Translations under genes and position numbers: made by a program
Shown: piece after piece, positions 1 through 12,640 of the stretch
How the letters are laid out: each line of letters opens with the position of its first letter
How positions within the stretch are numbered: the stretch's first letter is position 1
From: Axinella damicornis
Taxonomy: Eukaryota > Porifera > Demospongiae > Axinellida > Axinellidae
Length of the DNA: 64,000 nucleotides
Direction: 5' to 3'
Assembly: GCA_963931865.1 (NCBI GenBank)
Contig: OZ007518.1
Location: 7,368,361 to 7,432,360, forward strand
Notes under the pieces: model-generated
Told to the model about the DNA's origin: nothing
The model's database searches: none
What the model saw: only the letters and a program-made list of their open reading frames with translations

Positions 1-120
1 ACATCAACAGGCACTTCATAGATCATTTGTGTACCTGTAAAGTGTCTGTTGATGCTACTGAAGAGCAGTGTGGTTGAAACATTTGGTTGAAAACAAGTTC
101 TTTGTTGAACCTCCAGGATA

Positions 121-519
121 TAGAGCGTTTTCATTGACGTCACATGACGTGATCGGCTCGTTAAAGTTGTTGCTATAGCAACCAAAATTTATTTGACAAA
201 AGTTGGACGATTGTAGAATGCAAATTTAAAATATGAGAATAATTGGAAACACCACTAAAAAGTTATCAGCCTTAGTATTTTAGTGCTCTCCATAGAAATG
301 TATATATGGGAAATTTGCCTGGTGTACAGTTTTGGTACACCAGCACTTTTCACCCTACATTTTCTATGGAGAGTACCAAACTTCTGAGGCTTATAACTTT
401 TTAATAGCAGCACGATTTTCTTTCATACTTGAGGATTGCATTCTAAGCTACTTGCAAAATAATTTTGGTTGCCATAGCAACAAGATTAACATTTGATGAC
501 GTCACATGAAAACGCTCTA
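121..519. mobile_element. MITE, copy A only, TA target duplication
   Basis: A 399-bp element runs from TAGAGCGTTTTCATTGACG to the inverse complement ending in ACGCTCTA, with TA on both sides. It has no coding capacity. The interior is itself an imperfect inverted repeat, with AAAAAGTTAT-type stretches on both arms. In copy B the matching site (near 20,042) reads straight through from CCTCCAGGATA to TAGTGTAAATG, which is an empty site apart from a few extra bases. The TSD and ends suggest a Tc1/mariner-type non-autonomous element; this is inference from the TSD. Confidence 0.8.
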
Positions 520-913
520 TAGCTACCTAGTGTAAATGACATGTAGCTAGTTAGCTACACAATTGTTCGATTTGATCAGTTACAGTTTATGTATCTCCTG
601 GTGCTTCAAAGATAGTGGAGTTAGCTTAGGCTCATTCTAAGGCCACCTATAGTTGCTTGCAATACCGTTGTACTACAAATAACAGCTGTACTGGGACGTA
701 CGCGGGTAGCCTGCGAACAAGGATAGATGTTGCAGTGCTGTATTATATCGTCCACAAGCAAGACCATCATTTTTGGTGTAAGATTTTATGCATTAGCTAG
801 CAAAGGATGCATCAACCAGAATGATGTCATGATAGAACACATATAAACTAGAGTTGAGTGTATCATTACTGCAGTAGCTGCTAAAAGCTGCAGATCACCG
901 CAATGTCACATGT

Positions 914-3900
914 TTACTTGGGCTTGAACTTAAACTCAGTGGACAGGATACTGTCTACTCGGTAGTCCATGTATGTTCCGTCAATCAGTCCCTCTGCCTG
1001 CTCCCCTCGATTCATGGTGGCCCAGCACTTTTTACCACCAGTCGCATCCGGTAGCTCGTGCTTCAAGAATCCCCATACAGGACGCTGCTTCACAGCCACT
1101 GGTGTTTTGCCAGGAAGAATGAGAACCTTTTGGAGGCGATCGATTTGTATACCACCTCGCAAAAATTGGCCTGTTTATTCGGAGAGAAGATAGCATAATA
1201 TTATCTGCTACTCAAAAGGATACTTATTGCCAGTACACATGCAAGATTATGGGCTCCAATTTGGTGCCCACATGATCTGAATTTTGTCTCAACTTGGCAA
1301 CCAATCCCTACATGTATGTATCATTGATATCTTCGAATTTATCACCACCATTATCAGGGGTTAGTCATTGTGGGGTGAATTTTGAGTGCTAGCTACATGT
1401 AGCTCAGAGACCTTTCGACCAACAGCTGGCCTGGCCCTACATACTGTAAATTGGAAAGCAGGTCTAGCTAAAGGGGATTTGCTGAACTCAAAGTTACCTA
1501 TCACCTACCTGTGATACTAGCAGACAGCTGTGGTTCACTTTGTAGAGAGAGAGACTCCTAGACTGCAATATGCAATTGCAATGCAAAGTGACTTCAGATG
1601 CCACATAGCTACCCATTTAATCATCTTTCCAATTTGCTAGACACGTAAGTTTTATTTTAGCTTATAGCAAGCTTACGTAGCTTGTATATTACTTTACTTC
1701 AACTAGCTATGTACCCTGGGATTAATTAGTCATTATAAACTTCACCGTGTATTATAATTACTCTTCCTCACCAATAAGGCCATGTGAATCTTTGCTAAGT
1801 CTTCTCATACTCTGCCAGAACATTTCGAGGTGCTTTCGTGTGAATCTGACTGTGAACTGAAGTCCCACATCTTCCAGAATGAAACTCACACAGGGAGAGC
1901 CTTTGTGCTTTTTGGTATTGGACATGGAGGTGAGCACTTCACCATTTTTGAGGTGGAGTTTGCGTATATCTTTGGCATCCAGATTGATTTCATTCCCCAC
2001 AGAAATGCTCTTGCTCGTGGCATCAATTATGAGCTTGGTGGAGTTGGACGACTGCTGATCATTCCCAATCACAAAGCCCAGTGAACCAATCCAGGTTGCA
2101 TTCCTTTGTCCAGAATTTGGCACATACAGGGCATTCATGTAGAACTTGTCGTTGCTGATCAAGTTGAAAGCGGAGCCTGGCTGTCCTTGCACAGTGTAGC
2201 ACAACATCTCATTGTCTGGCAGCACAACGCTAAAGTGAGGGTCACCTCCCATGGATCCCCAGTCTGGTATGAGTAATGGGAGAATTGAACATACTAAGTT
2301 ATCAGGTTCCTACATGCATGACACTCAGAATAATATATATGTTGCACTAAAATGCTTTAATTAAACTCAACATACCTGGAATGAGAATAGACCAGTGAAA
2401 TGTCACCGTGATGTTTGAACAGGGATCCACAATCGTGAGATACAAGGAGACATTGGATCCTGGTGCTAAACTGCTAGAAGCTGTGACAGTAACCATCACT
2501 GCGAAGTTCCCTCCAGCAGGTACAGTCACTTCATCAGTTGGGTTCTCAAGTATCAGCCCATCAGAAGCAGCCATGCTGAAGAAAAGCATGTTGCCGACTG
2601 CACCATGCTGTAAGTGTATGGATAATGTTTGGCTTTCGCCTGCTGTCAAGCTTAAGCCCGTGTGGTCATCAAGAATAATTGTGCTCGGAAGCCGCAAATC
2701 ATTCGTATTTTTAGTTTGACAAGTGAAAGTAAAACTATTTCCATCACAGTCAGTTCCTCTTAGACGGTAGTGAAATTCTTCTGGTGGGAATGAAAGAAAA
2801 TCATCTGAAACAAGAACTCCATCACAGGATAAAACCTGAACCTCATCGATAATCCCTCCAGTGGTGTTGACAATTGCGAGATAGATCGGTTGTGTTAGAT
2901 TCATGTCAGGCAACCGTGTACTGGAAACAGCAACTCTTCCCACAGAACCTGTAAGGTGGAGTACCTGCATTGAACCGTATCACTATAGAGACAATTCCAA
3001 TGTTGAGAGACACATCAAACGTACATCAGCCATTAGCTACACTGACTCTTGCAATGGGCAAAAATCTACTTCCCCAATCAGCCCTATTACAATGACTAAA
3101 TGAAAGTATTTGATGCATGAATTTATTCCTATGTTAACAGAAACTATACTGAATGGACAAGTCTGTCCTCATACCATATGCAGTTAAAGTGTATAGCTAA
3201 CTAGTAAAATTAAGGGGCTATAGCCTCAGTCCCAGGCAGTGTAGGAGAAGAAAGATAGATAGATGTCTCCCAGCATTGGCACAAGGTTGTAAGGGGCAAC
3301 TCAAGCATAGTTGTGCATGCTGCTTCCCAGTTCAGCTCTAGGAATGCTATCATTGTAATCTAAAGTGTTACGTTTTGTCATTCTGAGACAGAAGGTTTAA
3401 TGAATGCTTGGACGTTGCTGATCATTTCATGTACTTACATGCAGTAGGTTCACAGGCAGGTAGAATCCCAGTAGAATTGGGGTCATCAACTACATGTGAT
3501 ACGAAAAAGTCGAGAAGAATTTGCACATTAACTGCAATTTCCAGTGTGCCTGAGGCCACAGAAAACATCCAGTCTCCAGATGATGGATTGTCATCTTCAA
3601 AGAAAACTAAAGTACCGGTAACAGTCAAGGACTCTGTTGTTCCATCTGGTCTTGCTACGTTGACCTGTGACAGACTGGTGCGAATGAGCACTTGCAGTGT
3701 TACTGCAAACTTTGATACTGTGACCGTGTGTGACGGAAGTACTAGGCTGAAAAACATTCCATCTCCTGCAACTCCACCTGCGACAAGTGTTGCTTGTACA
3801 AAGTTAGTTATAACATTAAAATCAGCAAGGCTATTGACCTGGATTCCGCCCGTTGCAGTTGCTATTGCAGGCAAACTGCCAAAGTTTACCCCTGTACATC

Positions 3901-5773
3901 CAGTCCTAATCAACAGTTCATGAATAGGAACACCAAGTGCTAGAGCCTGAGTTATCACTTCAGCAGATCGGAAATCTTCCAGTGAACTTGCATCAGTTAC
4001 TAGGATGACTTGGGAAAGGGAGGCTGCTAGTGTTGGCAGTGCACTGATCTGATCTAGGGCTAATAGCAAGCCTGCCATTCCAAACTCAGGACAGTCACCT
4101 CCACCAGTAGCAGTTAATGCATTCACTGCAGTCGTGAATTGACCAAGAGTTCCACTTGGAAGTGTCCCAGATGGATCAAACACTGCCCGAAGAAACACAC
4201 CTGCAGTAGACAACAACAGAAAAGTTGGGATCAAACTGCCACAAAAACGTACTCAGCTATATATTATACTAAGTTAGAGATGATGATGTGTAGTTTAGAC
4301 TTTGACATTTCCATGAAACGAATAGACTCTATACACTGTTAAAATTGGGGTGCTCAATGCTCATTCACATGCATGTTCCAGAATAGCACCCTGCCTGGGG
4401 TGCTACAGTGGGACCGGTTTCCATGGCAACCTTGGTACTTAACCATGGTTTCCAAAGAATCTCAGTCTTCTTCTGAGAAATTGATTTTCATTATGGCAAT
4501 TTGTTGTACACATCTTATTGTGGCTCCATATCCATTGAATCCCTGGTTTTATACTTATACCAAGGTAATGAGCACCCTAATTTTAACAGTGTGTAATTAT
4601 TATATAATACTTAGGTATTAAAATACACAGGCAGCTGCATGTGCAGAGGTATAGACTTCAGGTTCAGCAATCAGGACTGAATCAGTCCGACTGATTATAC
4701 TACTTCTGTCTCGGAGCTCAAAAGTGCAAAAGATGGGAATGTATACATGCAATGGTCCAGGAAATCACTGAATCGAGGGTTAAGTTAAGTTTCACAATCG
4801 GCGTGTGTTTTCCACAATGAACACACTTGACTAATAATGTGAGTTAACGGTATTTCATATGCATGTTAATGTGATTCAGTAGCTATGCAGTCGCATTTTC
4901 TGTACACGACGGCAGATTAGAAAGTCTATAAGGAATGCACAGTTGGTGCATATGTATTCTTCCACTGGCTCCCTGATCCCAAAAGCATAATTATTACTAG
5001 CTCACTGTTGGTTTGTTGCGAAACTCACTGTTATCTGCCATTCCGTTATCGTTGTAGTCAACTAGAATGTAGCACACGGAGTCTGCTGGGTCCATAAAAT
5101 CGTTGACAAGATCTCTCACTGCCGCTATTTCATCAGACATGCTCTCTGTAGTATCAACCACAAATGCGAGGCACGGGACCGTGTCAACTGTCATTGCCGC
5201 CGATTTAATCCCGAACAAATCTCGAACATCAGAAGACTGAAGACAGCAGAAGAATTCGCCAGTTGTCGTTGCATTCCCTAGACCACCCGAACAGTCGACT
5301 TCAGCACAATTGTGGTCGGGAACTGCCACCTGCTGATGGAGGCATATCAGGATCCCGAATTGTTTGCGTAGAGCGGAAAGGTCCAAAGGAGAAGTTCCGA
5401 GAATAGCCACGAATTGCTGAATGTGAGATCCGATGTCTGCTACCGACGGTCTCTGAGCCTCTAGACCAAAACAGGCCTTGAAGTATTGCTCGGTTATTTC
5501 CATCTGGGCCTTGATGAACCACACGAGTCCATCGTCCGTTTCCGTTTCGCCGTAAGCTGCAACCAGTGCACTGTATATTTCGCCAAAATTCGCGTCTGGA
5601 GGTAACCCTGAGATGAAAATCGTGTTTGTAATATCTGTGACCTTTTCAAGCACCGTATCCACAGCTGTGGCTCTTCGCACGCCATACTGATCATCAGCGA
5701 AGACGATAACAAACGACAGTGATAGGCATAGCGGTATGAAAATAGCGGCATTGCTCACCATCATACGTTGCAT
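914..5773 (-). CDS. Secreted vWA–ITIH_C-like protein, copy A
   Basis: Five exons on the minus strand: 5773–5029, 4200–3439, 2948–2376, 2263–1772, 1155–914. All introns are phase 1 with GT–AG ends, and the model gives 937 residues. Residues 1 to about 24 form a signal peptide. A helical N-terminal region follows, then a vWA domain (about 200–400) with the MIDAS motif DTTES at 207, GGGDCPE, and VILVTDAS. Exon 3 is a beta-rich stretch containing FHYRLRGTDC. Exons 4–5 resemble the C-terminal domain of inter-alpha-trypsin-inhibitor heavy chains: GGDPHF near its start, SHGLIG at the exon junction, then KKCWATMN and GLIDGTYMDYRVD. The vWA part resembles hemicentin/VWA7-type vWA domains, which suggests an extracellular adhesive or matrix protein. 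A TTG four codons upstream of the chosen ATG is ignored, because copy B supports MQRMM. Partners are unknown. Confidence 0.82.
4334..4591. mobile_element. MITE of the CACTGTTAAAATT family, in intron 1 of vWA gene A
   Basis: The 258-bp element has ends CACTGTTAAAATTGGGGTGC and CACCCTAATTTTAACAGTG. The inner part carries TTCCATGGCAACCTTGG motifs. The same family occurs at 23,910–24,194 (orthologous position in copy B) and 34,750–35,026. Because both vWA copies carry it, it predates that duplication. There is no transposase. Confidence 0.75.
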
Positions 5774-8600
5774 TTTTGCACTCAAGTGATTGAACGAGGT
5801 TATACATGCGCCCAGTTCGTTTCTTTACTTTACGACCACGTAGCTATACTACAGTCGCCTGTTGGCTAGGTAACTACTCGTCACGATGCGGGCGTGATGG
5901 TTGTCCCTTCGTTCAGAACTTTCCGCTTTTTATAGGCTACTGCGAGAATCCATATTGTTAGATGTATCTATCGGGCTTCGATAAATTACTTACTTGTTAC
6001 CCGCTGAGGCAAACTCGATTTTTCGATTATAGCGACGTAAATTTACAGTATTCCCATGCAATTAGCTAAACGCTACCGTTAACGTTGCGCATGAATTGCG
6101 TCACAGAGACCCAATTTTTGGCAGCGAACCAAGCCAACATTTGCGCGCAGAAGTGCTTTCCACTTTCTTACTGGAATTCATCCCCTGAATTGCTCACTAT
6201 GTCTTCATTCAGTGACTTCTTAGTTATAATGTCACTAGCAAATTTAATCATGGAGATTAAAGATCCGTCATTGTTTGTCAATGGATTTGTGCAACACGAG
6301 TTAAATCAGTTAGCTAATTTTATTTCAACTATGTAATATAGTATCTATGTGTTGTGTACACCTTATGTGGTGTGAATACATGTTATAATAATAATAATAA
6401 TAATACATTTGTGTTTTGTCAGTTTCTTCTGTGGGTGCACTTTATGTTAACTGATACTATCTTTTTTTTAGAATAGTGCATTCCATGTGCGTTGCAACGC
6501 ACACAGAAAATAGCAAATGATGTAACTTCGCACGGTCCTGAAGCTTCTTCAGCTTGTTTCACACAGCTAGCCTGACCTAGTTTTTGAGTTGCGAGAAGGG
6601 CAGCTAGTTTAGCTTCGCTCGTCGGAACGTTAGTGCCACTATGACAACGGAAACACGGAAAGAGGGAAAATGTTATCGTGGGTTGTGAAAGGCGCGATGT
6701 GTTGACTCAAGAATATTAAGTCATTTTCAGGTGGTAAATGATGTTTGCTTGTTGATACCGTTGTCTTTTGTTGGCTCGTAAAACACCCTCTGAACTATAC
6801 GATTTGAAGCTCCTCGATGAAATTAAATTGTCAAGCACTCCCTTCATTTACAGTGTCCATGCCATGCCGTGGATGAGAGAAATGTCTGAACAGTATGGGA
6901 GAATTAAGTGTGGAAATGAGACCAGTTGTTGCCATGCACTTAATTATTTGCTTCAGATTCTTCACTGTCATTCTCTTCATGAATAACAGTTACTGTCATC
7001 TTCACCACTATAATCTCACCAGCTGTCTTAGCTACTTTAATCATCAAAGACTGGTCTCATTTCTATTCTTCTCCAAATGGTCAGAATGAAGCTCCACGAG
7101 GTACCGGTACCTATTCAACATCCAATTCATTTACAGTGTGAAAGTCACATGATGGGAGCAAAATTTAAGCGCACTAAAACAGCATTGTACCATTAAAAAA
7201 GACCCTTGTCATGTGAACTGCAGTAGCTATATACTCTTTGCATGCCCTAAGACCTTGCAGCAAATTAATGTCAATTGTTGCAGTATACTTCAATTTCAAG
7301 GGAAGCTTTCAACTTATGTTCTGATGACACCACTATACGAACAATTGATACTCTCTGTAGCTATTTGAAAAGCGGTCAGAGGTTGTTTGTAAGCCAAGAA
7401 AGACACATTGTCACCAGCAAGCAAACATGATATTGCATACGTATGATAACTCTCAACCAATTGTACACACAAAAACACATTACACTCCCCCCAGTCGTCA
7501 ATTATTGTCCCATATCCAAGGGTAGTTACTGTAGCTATATGTTGACAAAGATGGCACACATGATCCATCCAAAACAAAGCATGCACTAACTCAAGACCAA
7601 GAGACCCAGCCTGCGTAAAAATAACGGCACCAAACTTAGCCTCGTTCCCAGGAGGCTACACCAAACTAGCTATACAAGAGGAGAATTACTAGAATAAGTG
7701 AACATGTAGCAACACTATACTATACAGTAGCACAACAGAATCCAACTCTAACAGCAAAGTAGGTTGGACAGGCCCAGTGGATGAACCTCTCTATAGTCTA
7801 GCTATCTAAAACAAATCTTGATAGCTATAAGCAAAATGGCACCTCTGGAAGAAAGATGTGAACATTCCTACCACAGACCCTTGAGATAGCTACATGAACG
7901 GGAACTATAGCATTGTCATTGTGGCATAGCAGAGCTGAATAGATTATTGCCAGCCTATTGAAGCAGTGCGCGCGATCAAAGTGACTGGGGAGGATTGATA
8001 ATCCTGGCCAGTTCTTGTCAAATATGTTCACCAAAAAGCAGACAGACAGTCGTGCATGAAGGTAAGAGCAGACTTGCAATTAGAACTACAAGACAATGGC
8101 CTATAAGGAGTACGTGCAGAATGGAGAATGTGGAATCTTTTAGTGGTAAGCTATAGCAGTCTGGCCTTCTTCGCACAGCTTTATTGCTGACGATCTACAC
8201 GACAGTCTGTCAGTGATCCCTTCCCACTAATGCCCACTATAATTATCTCATTACCTACTACTGCAAACAGCTTAAAGAAGCAGCAGAGCATGTACTAATA
8301 TTAAACCTCCCATATAAATTCTTATGGGCTTATGGGTATCCTCTGGGCTCATTTGGCTGCTACGGGGTGCAATGGGATATAACTTATACATGGACTTTAA
8401 TTTTCTGTCACCAAGCAATTTATGCATGTGATTTGACTAAGCTGTATTGAAATAGGCACAAACATGCAGCTTAGAAACGGCATATGCATTGTGGCATTGT
8501 TTGATTGGATTGCGCACACTAGCTACTAGACTACGCTCACGTTGGATTCAGCGGCAACCTCAATAAGAATGTGTACATAGCCTGCTAGCTGCATATCAAT
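5774..8600. other. Upstream flank of vWA gene A, no gene seen
   Basis: The first few hundred bases (5774–6100) are conserved with copy B and probably hold the promoter and 5' UTR. They include ACGACCACGTAGCTATACTA and a CG-rich stretch near 5880. Beyond this are short TAATAATAA repeats (6391–6405) and diverged intergenic sequence. The piece 7329–7709 has no counterpart in copy B, where a palindrome replaces it. No open frame here has coding character or splice support. Confidence 0.5.
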
Positions 8601-9566
8601 TACATTAATTAGTTTCAGTAAGAAGCAAAGCTAATTATCAGTGATTCTACCCATAGCTACAGTCATGCAGAATGTGTACAAGTGCAGCTGTAATTTTTGC
8701 ATTCCTAGCAATTAGGAATGCACTGTACTTGTGGCTTCTAGGTTCCGCTTGAGCTATAGAAATGTAGCTTCATTCATTTCCCTTCAATGGGTGAGCCTTA
8801 GAAGTTCACTACCGGCACTTCCAATATTCTCAATCTACACATGCCATGGCTTAATTATTGTTGACAAGCGTTTGTTGGCATGTCTCAAGTTAGAAATGGA
8901 ACCTATTGGGCTATAGCTAGTGGTCAAGCACTGAGACAAACGAACAGCTTGTATGCACACTGGCAGTGAAGCTGCAACTGAGCTGGGCTCATGCATAACT
9001 GTCTTCGTCACCACTAGCAATAAGGCTACCATCTCTCCTGATGATTGCACTGAAGATAAGTACTAGCTTGCTGTGAAGCTTCTTGAACAACTAGACTGTA
9101 GACTGTAGGCCGTATACCTATAGGCACAAGAATGGCATACTAATATTGACGGCAAGTGGTGACCACTGCATGGTCTCATGTCGACACTTCCCCAACTGAT
9201 CGCAATTTTTTGTTTTCCTAACACTTCACACACTAACTGTAAAAGCAGTCAATCTGGCAGCTTGACAACTACAGCATTCAGAATAGATCAGAGGTTGTTT
9301 AGCTATATAGCTACAATCCAAGAAAGAGACAATGTCACCAAAAAGCAAACTTCATTGCCACCTGACGATGCAAACAGTAGCTAATGACCTATAAACCCAT
9401 TCTCTTGGTACAAAAGAAAACAACAACCACAGGAGAAGACAACATATGCAATGCATCATCCAAGGATAGCTAGTACATCGACACTGATGGCACAAATGAC
9501 TGACAAAATGCTGGAGCACTAGCTAGCTACCTCATGCAAGAGGTGATGGACCAAGACACCCCACAT

Positions 9567-9668
9567 ATTAAGGTAGCACATACCCCTTTATGTTAGGTTA
9601 CCTTTAACCGTCGGGGGCCCCCGACGGTTAAAGGTAACCTAACGTAAAGCGGTATGTGCTACCTTAAT
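9567..9668. mobile_element. Near-perfect palindromic MITE with TTAA ends, copy A
   Basis: A 102-bp sequence folds on itself with no loop around GGGGGCCCCC. Its arms begin TTAAGGTAGCACATACC and there are two mismatched pairs. TTAA on both sides is the target duplication typical of piggyBac-type elements. The counterpart is at 29,498–29,599. It is non-coding and should form a strong cruciform or hairpin. Confidence 0.75.
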
Positions 9669-9871
9669 GTTACTAAAGATGCACAAAACTATATTGTATA
9701 TAGCTACACATGCTATATACCCCTAGAGGAAGCAGTGTGACGAATTATGCCTTGGCTTCCTCAGTCTGGACTGCACTGTACAACTTTGTGGTTGATGATG
9801 TATACACAGTATCTCAATTTGCCTACCAGAGAAACAGTCTGCTATGGGCAATCTTATCAAACAATGACTCA

Positions 9872-10230
9872 TAGCCGCATTGCTCACCATCATACGTTGC
9901 ATTTTGCACTCAAGTGATTGAGCGAGGTTATACACGCACCCAGTTCGTTGCTTCACTTTACGACCACGTAGCTATACTATAGAGATATACAGTCGCCTGT
10001 TGGCGGAGGTACTGACTACTCGTCACAATGCGGGCGTGATGGTTGTCCCTTCGTTCAGAAGTTGGGATCAGCTCCCATGGATCCAGAGTCTGGTATGAGT
10101 AATGGGAGAATGGAACATACTAAGTTATCAGGTTCCTACATGCATGACACTCAGGGTAATATATACGTTGCACTAACTTGAATGCTTTAATCTCAACATA
10201 CCTGAAATGAGAAACAATGACTCCACAATG
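9872..10230 (-). pseudogene. Scrambled vWA-gene fragment, copy A
   Basis: The left part (9872–10,055) matches the start of exon 1 (codons from MQRMMVSNAA) and the 5' flank of the vWA gene. It then switches at about 10,060 to the start of exon 4, intron 3 and the last bases of exon 3 (near 10,065–10,220). Read on the minus strand, exon 3/4 pieces therefore lie before a promoter and start codon. This is not a functional gene order. It looks like the scar of a lost gene copy joined by deletion. Confidence 0.7.
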
Positions 10231-12179
10231 ATTGTAACCCTTTCCAAACGGTCTATGCCAACTTGAACACGGCCCAGTCTAATCACTGTTGCGACAAACC
10301 TAATTAATACTGTAGGTGTTAATTATATTATTATATTATACTTATATGATATATAATTATATTATATTATACTGGGATCCTCAGTTGCAGCATAGATAAT
10401 ATAGCTGCGGAAGTTCCGCAGCTATAGGTTGCAGCTTCTCACTAACACAAACGTAATCAATTATGTTGCTTGACTACTGTAGGTCTCAAATTACAGCAAA
10501 ATGTCGCATATCACAGTCATGCAGAATGTGTTAGGAATGTGAGAATTACAGCTGCACTTGTGGCTTCTAGGTTCCGCTTGAGCTATAGAAATGTAACAAC
10601 TTCAATGGGCGAGCCTTAGAAGTTCACTACCTGCACTTCTAACATTTTCAATCTACACATGCCGTTGCGTAATTGTTAACAAGCGTTTGTTGGCATGGAA
10701 ATGGAACCTATTGGGCTAGCTATAGTGGTCAAGCAGTGTAATTGAACACTGAACAGCTTGTATGCACACTGGTAGTGAAGCTGTGAGTGAGCTGGGTTAA
10801 AGCAACACTCTAGCGGACAGTTATGCATGAAGAGTCTGACGGTGAAGAGTCTATCTTCACTGTCATCCTCTTCATGCATAACTGTCTTCTTCACCACCAG
10901 CTATATGGAATGCAATAAGTCCTCTTGATGATCGTATTCCCAAAGATCCTTACTAGTTTGCTATGACACTTCCATTGAACACCTGGGCTGTAGGCCGTAT
11001 GCCTAGCAAGAATGGCATACTCATAATTATATAATCAACGCTGACAGCAAGTGGTGACCACTGCATGGTCTCATGTCGACACTTCCCCAACTGACTTTAA
11101 AATACCTCGCACTTCATGCAACTCGCACACTGTATATTAAAAGTAGCTACCTTAGGGAGCTTGACAATCACAATAGATCAGAGGTTAAGGAGAAAGAGAC
11201 AATGGCACCAAAATGCAAACATCATTGCTACCTGACAATGCAGTAATGACTCACAAATTAACCCATATAGTTAATTCTCTTGACACTAGCAACCACAGGA
11301 GAACAAAACGTCTGAATGACACAGAGTACTCATTAGCTCAAATGGTGAAGGACAGTACAAAAGTTGCACCAAATGTATACAAAAGTAGTATACATGCATG
11401 CTATACCCCTAGAGGAAGCAGTGTGGTGGATTACGCCTTGGCTTCTTATCATATCTTGTATCTTCACACAGTATCTGGTATTTGCCCACCAGAGAAACAG
11501 TATGTGCTATCCATTGACTCCACCCAATCCTGTTTGTGCCGACTTCAGTACGGCTAGTCGAATCACATAAAATAATTTTACAACAAAACAACTTAATTAA
11601 AGCATAATGTGGTGGGCGTGTCCAGTTACAGGGATCCTGCAAGTAAGGGTTCAGTTGCAGCTTCATTAACAATGTGTACACAAACTCAGGCATATCAGTT
11701 ACATTGCTTGACTGCTGTAGGTCTGAAATGCGTTAATTATAAGTCACACACCCGATAGGCATACAGGAATGCTTGAATTGCAGCTGCATCTGTGGCTTCT
11801 AAGTTCTCTTCAATGGTGAGCCTTCAAAAGGTAGAAATTTCAGCTATACTTCACAAACTAGAGGCGACAAGGCTAAATTGTTTCCATTGAATTGAAAGAT
11901 GCGCTCTAGAAATGTAAGGACAGTAATTCCTGCAGATCATAAAGGTCAAACTAGACGTGACATGGATTATTCTTGTATACACATGACATCTACATGTAGC
12001 TAGATGTCTGAAATCGGAGGTGGAACATGTAATTGAACAGCTTTTCATGCACATTGGCAATGAAGCTGCAACTGAAGCTCATCACTCTTCAGGTTCTTGA
12101 CTGTCATTTTTGTATACGATGTAGCTACAGACCAAGTGTGGATGATATAAAATTATCAATACATTAAGATTTTATGTGT

Positions 12180-12640
12180 CTGTGTGTCTGTGTGTCTGTG
12201 TGTGTGTCTGTGAGTGACGGAAGTGGGATGTTCGTGGGGCGGACTAGACTATAGTGACGCGCGACCTTCGTACTTTAATTTATTTACTGAACCTCGAACT
12301 CGAGAAGAATGTTCGAGAACATTGGGCCCGGGCGCCGGGCATGGGCTGGAATCCAGTATGCAATCGGGGAGCAGCAGCCGAAGCGGACGCAATCGGGCTA
12401 GTAGCAGTTGAAGCAGACGCAATCGGGGAGCAGCAGTCGAAGCGGACGCGATCGGGAGCAGCAGCTGATCATAAAAGCGGCGAGCAGCAGCTGAAGCGGA
12501 CGCAAGCGGCAAGCAGCAGCTGAAGTGGACGCAATCGGGGAGAAGCAGCTCTTCTGAGAGCTGTCCGGCGCCGGATTACGCACGGTAGGCGAACAAGGGG
12601 GAAGTAGCTGAGCGAGCGAAGCGAGCTCAGCTACTTGTAT
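12180..12640. repeat. Short tandem repeats and hairpin in copy A
   Basis: A TGTGTCTG repeat at 12,177–12,211 is followed by about six imperfect 24–30-bp units (12,359–12,545) built on GAAGCGGACGCAATCGGG and GAGCAGCAG. A short hairpin follows at 12,604–12,634 (GTAGCTGAGC and its complement). The block is GC-rich compared with its flanks and has no counterpart in copy B, so it is probably a separate insertion. Open frames here are a by-product of the repeat. Confidence 0.55.

Larger units (their letters stand above)
8600..12100. repeat. Nested, decayed direct repeats upstream of vWA gene A
   Basis: Several motifs recur about every 1.5–2 kb in the same order. A block around CTTGTGGCTTCTAGGTTCCG occurs near 8730, 10,560 and 11,785. 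A block around CTAGAGGAAGCAGTGTG occurs near 9723 and 11,404. A block ending in GTATGCACACTGG occurs near 8950, 10,760 and, weaker, 12,045. The same layout is present in copy B (28,300–31,960). The region reads as an old small tandem array that was later swept into the large duplication. No gene is supported. Confidence 0.6.

Noticed and set aside
3408..3923. 171-codon plus-strand frame inside vWA gene A (and its cognate in copy B)
   Set aside because: It is antisense to the vWA exon 2, whose codon pattern, splice phases and domain motifs are clear. The plus frame is a shadow.
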